Counted from the first letter of the stretch, positions 1 through 6,072 are shown. The stretch: DNA of 8,059 bases from Coraliomargarita_B sp046540835 (GCA_046540835.1 JBKHEL010000105.1:1-8059); one strand, 5' to 3'. Numbers and translations are program-made. The notes: a model not told the origin generated them from the letters alone.

Positions 1-5
1 ACAAT

Positions 6-19
6 TTAAAGGACACCCA
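6..19 (+). repeat. Left inverted repeat of the element
   Basis: TTAAAGGACACCCA matches the reverse complement of 1334-1347 over all 14 bases. It is the only copy visible on the left; more could lie before the window. Confidence 0.7.
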
Positions 20-40
20 TAAAAATCTTCAAAGAAAGCC

Positions 41-71
41 TTGACTGTAGGTCATTAAGTGAACATTAAAT
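41..71 (+). promoter_or_regulatory. Weak candidate promoter for the transposase
   Basis: TTGACT at 41-46 is a 5/6 match to a -35 box. The only -10-like words at useful distance are poor: CATTAA at 64-69 with a 17-nt spacer, or TTAAAT at 66-71 with 19 nt. The -35 region also forms a small stem, TGAC (42-45) with GTCA (51-54), around a TGTAG loop, which could instead be a transposase recognition hairpin. No clear SD precedes the ATG at 82. Confidence 0.25.
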
Positions 72-81
72 CACCTAAAAG

Positions 82-1146
82 ATGCCGGTAGCTCGCAAAA
101 CAGTCGTGGATGTGGATCAGATCGGGGTGTATCACTGTGTTTCCCGTTGTGTTCGCCGTGCTTTTTTGTGTGGCGTGGACGACTACACTGGAGTCAGTTA
201 CGAGCATCGCCGGGGCTGGATCGCGGAGCGCTTGAAGGTGCTGTCCTCGATCTTTGCGATGGAGGTGTTTGCTTATGCGGTGATGAGTAATCACCTGCAC
301 CTGGTGGTGCGCAACCGTCCTGATCTGGCGAAGGACTGGACGGCAGAGGAGGTCGCACGGCGCTGGTGCGCATTATTTCCAAAGAAGGATGGCCGCAGCG
401 GTGCGGCGGAGCTCCCTAGCGATGAGACGATTGCAGCCTTTGTGGCGGATGCAGAGCGGGTGGAGCTGTGCCGTGGACGCTTGGGCGACATCAGCTGGCT
501 GATGCGCTGCCTGAACGAGCCGATTGCCCGCCGGGCGAACCGCGAGGATAAGTGCACGGGCCGCTTTTGGGAGGGCCGTTTCAAATGTCAGCGTCTGATG
601 GACGAGGGCGCGATGCTGGCCTGTATGGCCTATGTGGACCTGAATCCGGTGCGGGCAAGTATTGCGGATTCGCTGGAGGACAGCGAGTTTACGAGCGTCT
701 ACGACCGCCTGATCGCCGAACGTGCGAAAGCCCGGCTCAAGGCCTCGCCGGAGCTGCCAGCTCCCACGCAGGCCCAAGAGGCACTCATACGGAAGGAGCG
801 TGTCGCGTCCAAACGAGCGGACTGGCTCCTCGATCTGAACGGACCGGAAAGCCCCTTTTCCGGAGTGAATCTCGGCTTTTACCTCTCTTTGGTGGAATGG
901 ACCGGGCAAAACATCCGCGAAGATAAACCCGGTTATATCCCACTGGGGCTCAAGCCAGTGTTGGAACGCTTTGACCTGGATACGGAAAACTGGGTGCGCA
1001 ATGTCGAAAGTTACGGCGGGCTCTTCTACCGGATCGCCGGTCCCCTGGACTCCATCACGGCGAGGGCTCGGGAGAAGGGTCTGCGGTGGCTACGGGGGCA
1101 GAAAGGGAGCCGGGCCCTTTACCGGAACTTGAAAGTCGCTGCGTGA
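82..1146 (+). CDS. Y1/HUH (REP-associated, IS200-like) transposase
   Basis: A 354-residue protein of the Y1_Tnp superfamily, whose members cut and rejoin single-stranded DNA. Residues about 15-195 form the transposase domain: YHCVSRCVRR at 17-26, the metal-binding HUH motif H71-L-H73 in SNHLHLVV, then GRFWEGRFK and AYVDLNPVRA (from Y184), all typical of this family. Residues about 210-354 form a C-terminal extension with a recognisable WTGQNIREDK block, seen in a long subclass common in planctomycetes and verrucomicrobia. The gene looks intact. Oddly, the position where the family normally has its nucleophilic tyrosine (consensus YxRxxN) reads I148-ARRAN, and no tyrosine lies in that helix. 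The ATG at 82 lacks a good SD but fits the family N-terminus. No partner gene such as tnpB is present. Confidence 0.88.
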   Translation: MPVARKTVVDVDQIGVYHCVSRCVRRAFLCGVDDYTGVSYEHRRGWIAERLKVLSSIFAMEVFAYAVMSNHLHLVVRNRPDLAKDWTAEEVARRWCALFPKKDGRSGAAELPSDETIAAFVADAERVELCRGRLGDISWLMRCLNEPIARRANREDKCTGRFWEGRFKCQRLMDEGAMLACMAYVDLNPVRASIADSLEDSEFTSVYDRLIAERAKARLKASPELPAPTQAQEALIRKERVASKRADWLLDLNGPESPFSGVNLGFYLSLVEWTGQNIREDKPGYIPLGLKPVLERFDLDTENWVRNVESYGGLFYRIAGPLDSITARAREKGLRWLRGQKGSRALYRNLKVAA

Positions 1147-1215
1147 TCGGCACTCCCGGTGTCTAACGATAGGGCCGAAGGCGTCAGTGTGGTCTTACTG
1201 GGGGTAATTCGTAAT

Positions 1216-1266
1216 GAAGCGAGAGGGAGGATACTGAATCCAGGGTATCGCTACTGTGCTCGCTTC
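1216..1266 (+). repeat. Nested hairpin in the element's right end
   Basis: GAAGCGAG (1216-1223) is the exact reverse complement of CTCGCTTC (1259-1266). Inside it, GATACTG (1230-1236) pairs with CAG-GG-TATC (1241-1249) around a 4-nt loop, with a two-base bulge. It lies in the non-coding stretch 1147-1455 after the transposase. There is no T-run, so a simple terminator is unlikely; a transposase recognition structure or a structured RNA fits better. Confidence 0.55.
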
Positions 1267-1270
1267 CCAA

Positions 1271-1303
1271 TTGACCCCTGTGTGGTTTGGAAACAGGGCT
1301 CAA
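1271..1303 (+). repeat. Second hairpin in the element's right end
   Basis: TTGACCCCTGT (1271-1281) pairs with ACAGGGCTCAA (1293-1303): ten base pairs, one C-C mismatch, 11-nt loop. It starts five bases after the preceding hairpin and is followed by AAGTTGAAAA, not a T-tract. It sits 30 nt inside the right inverted repeat, the place expected of a subterminal hairpin at the end of an IS200-type element. Confidence 0.55.
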
Positions 1304-1315
1304 AGTTGAAAATCT

Positions 1316-1377
1316 GGGTGGCTTTTAATAATTTGGGTGTCCTTTAATAATTTGTCCTTTAATAACTTTAATAATTC
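1316..1377 (+). repeat. AT-rich tandem repeats at the right end
   Basis: Two 19-bp units lie back to back, GGGTGGCTTTTAATAATTT (1316-1334) and GGGTGTCCTTTAATAATTT (1335-1353), differing at two positions. A shortened unit, GTCCTTTAATAACTT (1354-1368), and a final TTTAATAATTC (1367-1377) follow. The second unit contains the right inverted repeat. The array contrasts strongly with the GC-rich surroundings and ends about 80 bp before queF. Confidence 0.65.
1334..1347 (-). repeat. Right inverted repeat of the element
   Basis: TGGGTGTCCTTTAA is the exact reverse complement of 6-19. It lies across units 1 and 2 of the tandem array. Confidence 0.7.
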
Positions 1378-1426
1378 TAAGGTAATGAAATCATCTTTTT
1401 CCGTTCTTTTCGCTTTGGGTTGATTT

Positions 1427-1454
1427 TCGGAGCGGCCCGCCCAAAATGCTCCGA
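1427..1454 (+). promoter_or_regulatory. Hairpin next to the queF start
   Basis: TCGGAGC (1427-1433) is the exact reverse complement of GCTCCGA (1448-1454), giving a 7-bp stem with a 14-nt loop that ends one base before the preferred queF ATG (1456). It occupies the place where an SD would be. It lacks the conserved parts of a preQ1-I riboswitch, so any role in translation control is conjecture. Confidence 0.35.
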
Positions 1455-1455
1455 T

Positions 1456-1830
1456 ATGGAATTTGAAAGCTTTCCCAACCCGAATCCGGAGCGCAACTAC
1501 ACGATTCAGCACATCCAGGAGGAGTTCACGTCGACCTGCCCGATGACGGGGCACCCGGATTTTGCCACGGTGGTGTTTAGCTACGCGCCGGATGAAGTCT
1601 GCGTCGAGCTGAAGTCGTTGAAGCTTTACCTGCAAAGTTTTCGCAACAAGGGAATCTTTTTTGAGGCGGTGTCCAACAAGATTTTTGACGATTTGTATCA
1701 GGGTTTGCAGCCCCGTTGGGCGCGGCTTGAGACGATCTGGCGGGGGCGTGGCGGCATCCGCTCGAATGTGGTGGTGGAGGATCAGCAGGAGGGCTACTGC
1801 GGGCCGGAAACGGAGCCCTTTGCCGGGTAG
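1456..1830 (+). CDS. queF: NADPH-dependent 7-cyano-7-deazaguanine reductase (QueF)
   Basis: QueF reduces the nitrile of preQ0 to the amine preQ1 with two NADPH, a step in making queuosine for tRNA wobble position 34. From the ATG at 1456 the protein has 124 residues, a short single-domain type I form. Visible are the catalytic Cys28 in CPMTGHPDF, Asp35, the cofactor-binding block ELKSLKLYLQSFRN (51-64), Glu70 and the late RGGI motif. The position equal to His96 of the Bacillus subtilis enzyme (FHE) is Phe69 (FFE). An in-frame TTG at 1420 would add 12 residues without family support, so the ATG is preferred, though neither has a clear SD. The short ORF ATG-CTC at 1446-1466 overlaps the start out of frame. 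The 3' end overlaps the convergent oxidoreductase by 37 bp. The mobile element ends just upstream and may have replaced its promoter. Confidence 0.92.
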   Translation: MEFESFPNPNPERNYTIQHIQEEFTSTCPMTGHPDFATVVFSYAPDEVCVELKSLKLYLQSFRNKGIFFEAVSNKIFDDLYQGLQPRWARLETIWRGRGGIRSNVVVEDQQEGYCGPETEPFAG

Positions 1831-2960
1831 GGTGCGGGCCGGTCGAACCGGCGCAGGTCGGCCTCGGGATCCAGCGCCTTGCCGTCGAGCAGGAACTCGC
1901 AGAGTTCGCGGCTGAGGGTGGGGGCGAGTGAAGCGCCCTTGGAGCCGAGGCCGTTGAGGAGGTAGAGGCCGCTCTCGGTGGGGTGCGCTCCGAGCAGGGG
2001 GCGTGCATCGGCGGTGCCGGGCCGGTGGCCGGCGAGGTGTTTCAGGACGGTGGGTTCGGGCCTGTCCGGGAAGAGTTTCTTGAAGGCATCAAGCAATTGG
2101 CGCCGGGCGGGCCCGGTGGGTTCCGGAGTGGGATCGGCATCGTCGTAGGTGGCACCCAGGCGGAAATGACCATCTGCGTCGGGCAGCACCCATTTGTCGT
2201 GGTGGAGTATTTTGTCCGGCAGTTTGAATTGGTTGCTGTGGCAAAGCAAAGTCTCTCCCTTGGCGGGTTGGAGTGGGAGGTGCCCGAACCAGGGATTGGC
2301 CGGGAGGGCGGCCCCTTCGCAGAAGATGACGCCGCGAAAGATCCGTCCGGCGTAGCGCCAGCCGCCTTCCACCCGTTGGAGTGCGCGGTGATTGAAGTCG
2401 CCGACCAGAAGCCCGCCCAGGTTCCGGTAGCGGGTCCGCAGAACCGCGAGCACGGCGGGCAGATCGACCCAGGCACCGCCGCTTATTCGGAGGCTACCGT
2501 GGGGATCTGCGCAGTCGGCACCCGCGTTGCCCGGCGCTTGGAACGAGCCCAATACGCTGGCGTATCGCGGGTTGCGCAGCCGCCGACCGGCCCGCTTCAC
2601 ATCGTCAGGATTGAGGCAAAAGCGGGTGATCCCGATGGGGTGGTAGAGGGAACGGCCTGAGTCCCGCTCGAGGCTCCGGTAAAAGTCGCGTGCTTCCGGC
2701 GCAAAAGCATCAATTCGCCAGGACTTGGTCATCCAGCGGCCCGTCACCGGGTTGATGATTCCGGCGGCGACATCGGCTGCGCTGGCCCGCGCCGGATCCC
2801 CCACAAGCAGGAAAGGCTGCCTGCGGGCCTCGAATTGGCGCGCCAGCACGCAACCGGCGAGACCGGCACCGGCGATCAGGAGGGGATGGTCTGTTGTGGG
2901 TGGATGGTTGATGGCAGGATTTGTCCTCGGTGAAGCGGATGGGTTGATGTGCGCGGGCAA
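1794..2960 (-). CDS. FAD-dependent oxidoreductase (DAO / MnmC C-domain-like)
   Basis: A 388-residue flavoprotein of the D-amino-acid-oxidase superfamily. The ADP-binding fold is at the N-terminus: PLLIAGAGLAG with G31xG33xxG36, and an acidic residue at the end of the next strand (LLVGD, D55). AAGIINPVTGRWMTKSWR (65-82) is the block found in the subgroup related to the C-terminal domain of MnmC, which oxidises a glycine-type C-N bond on tRNA uridine 34. The C-terminal GHRPGTADARPLLG (311-324) and LYLLNGLGSKGASLAP (332-347) are the usual FAD-closing motifs. The actual substrate cannot be told. The start is a TTG at 2960; no ATG or GTG lies in frame before the FAD motif, so TTG is the best choice, with about 24 extra residues ahead of the fold. 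Its 3' end overlaps queF tail to tail. Confidence 0.82.
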   Translation of the reverse strand: MPAHINPSASPRTNPAINHPPTTDHPLLIAGAGLAGCVLARQFEARRQPFLLVGDPARASAADVAAGIINPVTGRWMTKSWRIDAFAPEARDFYRSLERDSGRSLYHPIGITRFCLNPDDVKRAGRRLRNPRYASVLGSFQAPGNAGADCADPHGSLRISGGAWVDLPAVLAVLRTRYRNLGGLLVGDFNHRALQRVEGGWRYAGRIFRGVIFCEGAALPANPWFGHLPLQPAKGETLLCHSNQFKLPDKILHHDKWVLPDADGHFRLGATYDDADPTPEPTGPARRQLLDAFKKLFPDRPEPTVLKHLAGHRPGTADARPLLGAHPTESGLYLLNGLGSKGASLAPTLSRELCEFLLDGKALDPEADLRRFDRPAPYPAKGSVSGPQ

Positions 2961-2970
2961 GCGCGCTCGC

Positions 2971-2976
2971 TATAAA
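2971..2976 (+). promoter_or_regulatory. Candidate -10 box before yraN-zwf-opcA
   Basis: TATAAA is a 5/6 match to a -10 box and would start transcripts at about 2983, just before the nested stem at 2989-3040. No good -35 is seen at 17 nt; TTGATG at 2944-2949 is 21 nt away. The call is weak. Confidence 0.25.
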
Positions 2977-2988
2977 GTTAGTTTTCTG

Positions 2989-3040
2989 GGAGTTTTCCCG
3001 AATATTTGGTTCGACTCAAGGATTTCGGGATTTGAACTCC
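2989..3040 (+). promoter_or_regulatory. Nested stem in the yraN upstream region
   Basis: Three inverted repeats nest. GGAGTT (2989-2994) pairs with AACTCC (3035-3040). TCCCGAA (2996-3002) pairs with TTCGGGA (3024-3030). TTGG (3006-3009) pairs with TCAA (3016-3019, one G-T wobble) around a 6-nt loop. It lies between the divergent oxidoreductase and yraN and ends 23 nt before the yraN ATG. It could be a structured 5' leader for the operon. An alternative small hairpin, GGGA-GTTT-TCCC (2988-2999), competes with it. Confidence 0.4.
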
Positions 3041-3063
3041 GGTTGAGCAAATCCTCTGCTTGC

Positions 3064-3513
3064 ATGAAATTTCTTCAGTATATACGTGAGCGATTTTCAG
3101 GATCACCAAAAAAATTACCGGTTGGTGCGTGCGGGGCCGTGCGGGGCCGTTTCGGGGAGGACCGGGCTGAAGCCTTCTGCCGTCGGGAGTTGGGCTACCG
3201 GGTGATCGCCCGCAATTGGCGTCACAAGCGGGATGAGCTCGATCTGGTCTGCCACGACGGAACGACGCTCATTTTTATTGAGGTGCGTGCCCGCGACGCT
3301 TCGGCCCTGGTTTCCGGCTACCATTCGATCGGTGTGAAAAAGAAGAAGGCGTTGCAACGGGCGGCAAAGAGTTATTTAAAGCAATTGCAAAATCCGCCAA
3401 AACACTTCCGTTTCGATGTCATCGACATTGCATTAACGGAAGGAGAGCCCGGAAAATTGCATCACTACGCGAACATCCCACTCTTTTCCAAACACTACCA
3501 CCCGGCACCATGA
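3064..3513 (+). CDS. yraN: YraN / UPF0102 family nuclease-like protein
   Basis: A 149-residue member of the YraN (UPF0102) family, which has the fold of PD-(D/E)xK nucleases but no settled cellular role. Family motifs are RGRFGED (27-33), GYRVIARNWR (44-53), DELDLV (57-62) and FIEVRAR (71-77). The usual ExK of the last strand is E73-V-R75. The first 26 residues are a basic, partly hydrophobic leader beyond the family core, so the protein is somewhat long (the core is about 115-130). An in-frame ATG at 2947 would lengthen it further but lies inside the divergent gene's start region, so 3064 is preferred; neither has a good SD. The stop overlaps the zwf start as ATGA, implying coupled translation. 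A 10-bp tandem duplication sits in codons 23-29. Confidence 0.82.
   Translation: MKFLQYIRERFSGSPKKLPVGACGAVRGRFGEDRAEAFCRRELGYRVIARNWRHKRDELDLVCHDGTTLIFIEVRARDASALVSGYHSIGVKKKKALQRAAKSYLKQLQNPPKHFRFDVIDIALTEGEPGKLHHYANIPLFSKHYHPAP
3131..3150 (+). repeat. 10-bp tandem duplication inside yraN
   Basis: GCGGGGCCGT occurs twice back to back (3131-3140 and 3141-3150). The unit is not a multiple of three, so gain or loss of one copy would shift the reading frame just before the conserved GRxGE motif. Confidence 0.8.
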
Positions 3514-5066
3514 GCGCAACGATTGAAGAAGAAAGCAGGCATCCTTTCCTGAAAGGTTTGAGCAAACATCGCGGTGCACCGCCGACGGTGGTGGTGATCT
3601 TCGGGGCCTCGGGCGATTTGACTGCACGGAAACTGGTGCCGGCGATTTTTAATCTGGGGGTCGACAACCTGCTGCCCAGCGACTTCCATCTGATCGGTTA
3701 CAGCCGCTCCGAAATTTCGGATGAGGTCTTTCGTGAATCGATGGATGCGGCGATCGAAGAGCACTCGCGCCGACCGCTCAATAAGGAGATCTGGGAACGG
3801 GTGCGGCAGCACACGAGCTACCACGCCGGCGGCTATGATGATGGCGGCTCTTTTGAGGTGTTGGCGAAAAAGATCGACAAAATCGAAGCGGAGTTGGGGC
3901 GCGAGGTGCAGCGCGTCTTCTACATCTCGACGCCTCCGAGCGTCTTCACCCCGATCATCGAGAATCTCGGCGAAAGCGGGATGGCCCGTGCGCACCTGAA
4001 CACGAAGTTTGCCTCGAAGGTGATTATTGAAAAGCCCTTTGGTAAGGATCTGGACTCCGCGCGGGCGCTGAATCACTCGATCAATGGAGTTTTCGAGGAG
4101 TCGCAGGTTTATCGGATCGACCACTATCTGGGAAAGGAGACGGTGCAGGATCTGCTTGTGCAGCGCTTTGCCAACTCCATCTTTGAGCCGATCTGGAACC
4201 GGGAGTATGTTGAATGTGTGCAGATTACCGTGTCCGAGAATCTCGGCGTTGGCAGCCGGGGCGGCTACTACGACGCGAGCGGAGCGCTGCGGGACATGAT
4301 TCAAAACCACACGATGCAGCTGGTCGCGCTGACCGCGATGGAGCCCCCCGTCTCGCTCGACCCGGAGTCGATCCGCGATGAAAAGGTGAAGGTGGTCCGT
4401 GCGATCCAGCCGCTCAAGCTCACCGGTGAAGGGGGCGACGTCGTGCGGGCCCGCTACGAGAGCGGGCTGGTCAACGGCGAGCCGGTCAAAGGTTACATGG
4501 AGGAGGCGGGCATCCCCGCAGATTCCATAACGGAGACCTATGCGGCGATGCGGCTCTCGATCAACAACTGGCGCTGGAAGGGGGTGCCGTTTTATATCCG
4601 CTCGGGCAAGCGGATGGCCCGCCGGGCCAGCGAAATCGCGATCCAGTTCAAACGGCCACCGGGGATTCTTTTCTCCGAGGGCAATAAATTCGACGTGGCC
4701 TCGAACACGATGGTCATCAGTATCCAGCCCGATGAGGGCGTCACGCTGGTGATGAACTCGAAAATCCCGGGCCTGGAGACGCGCACGCAGCCGGTGAAGA
4801 TGCATTTTCGCTATGCGACGACCTTCGGCTCCAACACGCCGGAGGCTTACGAGCGCCTGATCCTGGATGCGCTGGTCGGGGACAGCACGCTCTTCATCCG
4901 CGGGGACGAAACGGAGGCTTCCTGGAAGCTCGTCACGCCCGTGCTGAAGCACTGGGAGGAATGCGGGGCACATGGTATGGCCGGCTACGCGGCGGGCTCC
5001 TGGGGCCCTCTTGAGAGCGAACGTCTGCTATGGGACAATGGCCATGAGTGGCGACGCTCGGGTTAA
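3510..5066 (+). CDS. zwf: Glucose-6-phosphate 1-dehydrogenase
   Basis: The 518-residue enzyme oxidises glucose 6-phosphate to 6-phosphogluconolactone with reduction of NADP+ (or NAD+), the entry to the oxidative pentose phosphate and Entner-Doudoroff routes in the cytoplasm. The nucleotide-binding motif GASGDLTARKL is at 32-42, EKPFGKD at 174-180 and the active-site signature RIDHYLGKE at 202-210 with His205. The second catalytic histidine is probably His267 in NHTMQL. The length fits the usual 480-515, with a slightly long N-terminus. The ATG at 3510 overlaps the yraN stop, so translation is probably coupled; no SD is evident. opcA follows with a short overlap, a pairing known from cyanobacteria and actinobacteria where OpcA assembles or activates this enzyme. 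Confidence 0.97.
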   Translation: MSATIEEESRHPFLKGLSKHRGAPPTVVVIFGASGDLTARKLVPAIFNLGVDNLLPSDFHLIGYSRSEISDEVFRESMDAAIEEHSRRPLNKEIWERVRQHTSYHAGGYDDGGSFEVLAKKIDKIEAELGREVQRVFYISTPPSVFTPIIENLGESGMARAHLNTKFASKVIIEKPFGKDLDSARALNHSINGVFEESQVYRIDHYLGKETVQDLLVQRFANSIFEPIWNREYVECVQITVSENLGVGSRGGYYDASGALRDMIQNHTMQLVALTAMEPPVSLDPESIRDEKVKVVRAIQPLKLTGEGGDVVRARYESGLVNGEPVKGYMEEAGIPADSITETYAAMRLSINNWRWKGVPFYIRSGKRMARRASEIAIQFKRPPGILFSEGNKFDVASNTMVISIQPDEGVTLVMNSKIPGLETRTQPVKMHFRYATTFGSNTPEAYERLILDALVGDSTLFIRGDETEASWKLVTPVLKHWEECGAHGMAGYAAGSWGPLESERLLWDNGHEWRRSG

Positions 5067-6069
5067 TGCGAGAGCTATGAGAGATTTGATCGATGAGCTG
5101 CCCGGCATAGACCTGCCGGTATCCGAAGTCACGAAGCGCCTGCAGGAGATGTGGCAGGCCGAGGGTAGCGGCGGTGGCTCGCCGTCGGAATTCCGGGCTT
5201 CGCAGATGAACGTCGTGCTCCATTTCGGATGGGAGGTGAGTGCGGCGGAGGCGCATGAGCGTTTTGAATCGTTGATCCAATTCGCCCAGCGCTACCCGAG
5301 CCGGATCATCGTGCTGTGTCCGTCCCGCGAGTCTGAAGATGGTGCGATGCGGGCGAAGCTCTTCAGCCAGTGCTACATTGGTGAATCGCACCGCGAGATG
5401 TGTTGTTGCGAAGCGTTGATCCTGGGATACCAGCCTGAGGATTGCGGGCATCTGGGCAATCAGGTCTCGGTCTGGCTGGAGTCGGACCTGCCGACTTACC
5501 ACTGGTTCAACCGGGTCCCGGCGGATCGGATACGCCAGTATTTGGACAGTCTGCTGGTTGGGGTGCGCCGCAGTATTTATGATAGCAGTATCGAGCCTGA
5601 TGGCGAGGCGATCGAGAATCTGGATTGGCCGGATGGCGGGCGGATTGTCGATTTGGCGAAGGCACGTCTGCTACCCGTGCGGCAGGCGATCGGGCAGTAT
5701 CTGAGCGGATTTGCAATCGAAACGATCTGCCGTGGCCTGGAGACGGTCCGCGTCGAGCACTGCGCGGGCTGCCCCGGAGAAGGGCGGCGCTTGATTGAGT
5801 GGGTGAAGAGCTGCCTGGGAGATTGCGACCACTGCGAAGATTGCCCTGCGCTTCGCGCCACCTACGACCTCGCCGCCGTCCAGGGTGAGGACGCTTCGCT
5901 GTCGCTTGAAATGCGCTACAGCGATGGGCGTTATTTCCGGTGGAAGAAACTGAGCGACCAGAAGAATGCAGTGATCGAATCCTCGCTCGGCAAGGAGGCG
6001 GAACGGTTGACGGTCCACGCCAAGGCGCTGGAACCGCAACAGGAGATTGCCGAGGCGCTTTTCTTTTAG
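5044..6069 (+). CDS. opcA: OpcA-family glucose-6-phosphate dehydrogenase assembly/effector protein
   Basis: About 341 residues. Family resemblance rests on the blocks RYPSRIIVL, HREMCCCEALIL and ESDLPTYHWFNRVP, together with its position directly after zwf. OpcA proteins bind and activate glucose-6-phosphate dehydrogenase, in some cyanobacteria under redox control by thioredoxin. The ATG at 5044 has a GGGA 8 nt upstream. ATGs at 5038 and 5077 are alternatives; the last would leave a 10-bp gap to zwf instead of a 23-bp overlap. A cysteine cluster stands out near the C-terminus, C240-x2-C243-x13-C257-x3-C261-x2-C264-x2-C267, with further cysteines in the CCCE block. Such spacing could bind a metal or iron-sulfur cluster, or act as a disulfide switch. 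Whether relatives share it is unknown here. Confidence 0.8.
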   Translation: MSGDARVNARAMRDLIDELPGIDLPVSEVTKRLQEMWQAEGSGGGSPSEFRASQMNVVLHFGWEVSAAEAHERFESLIQFAQRYPSRIIVLCPSRESEDGAMRAKLFSQCYIGESHREMCCCEALILGYQPEDCGHLGNQVSVWLESDLPTYHWFNRVPADRIRQYLDSLLVGVRRSIYDSSIEPDGEAIENLDWPDGGRIVDLAKARLLPVRQAIGQYLSGFAIETICRGLETVRVEHCAGCPGEGRRLIEWVKSCLGDCDHCEDCPALRATYDLAAVQGEDASLSLEMRYSDGRYFRWKKLSDQKNAVIESSLGKEAERLTVHAKALEPQQEIAEALFF

Positions 6070-6072
6070 CGC

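Larger units (their letters stand above)
6..1347 (+). mobile_element. IS200/RAYT-like single-gene mobile element
   Basis: A Y1 (HUH) transposase gene is bracketed by a perfect 14-bp inverted repeat, TTAAAGGACACCCA at 6-19 and its reverse complement at 1334-1347. Inside the right end are two hairpins (1216-1266 and 1271-1303), followed by an AT-rich tandem array reaching 1377. HUH elements of the IS200/IS605 and REP-associated classes recognise subterminal hairpins rather than classical inverted repeats, so the hairpins may be the functional ends and the inverted repeat an extra signal. Exact boundaries cannot be fixed: the left flank begins at the window edge and no target duplication is expected for this class. 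That this is one element is inferred from the layout. Confidence 0.6.

Noticed and set aside
1159..1347. 62-residue + strand ORF after the transposase
   Set aside because: It starts on a GTG without SD, runs through both hairpins and the inverted repeat, and resembles no protein family; it is best read as non-coding element end.
1..1380. CRISPR or TnpB-guide system linked to the transposase
   Set aside because: No spacer-repeat array, cas gene or tnpB is present; the repeats are AT-rich end units and the hairpins belong to the element.
1381..1455. preQ1 riboswitch ahead of queF
   Set aside because: The hairpin at 1427-1454 lacks the conserved A-rich tail and loop sequence of preQ1-I, and no larger preQ1-II or III layout could be made out.
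1983..2660. 225-residue + strand open frame over the FAD oxidoreductase
   Set aside because: It is antisense to a gene with clear FAD-binding and DAO motifs and has no recognisable motif of its own.
3005..3021. tRNA-like T-arm (GGTTCGACTC) in the intergenic region
   Set aside because: The T-loop consensus matches, but the flanking 5-bp stem pairs poorly and no acceptor, D or anticodon arm lies at the right distance; chance or a very old remnant.
3495..4973. 492-residue open frame antisense to zwf
   Set aside because: It is a shadow of a GC-rich gene with certain identity on the other strand; its translation is rich in Arg, His and Asp with no domain motif.
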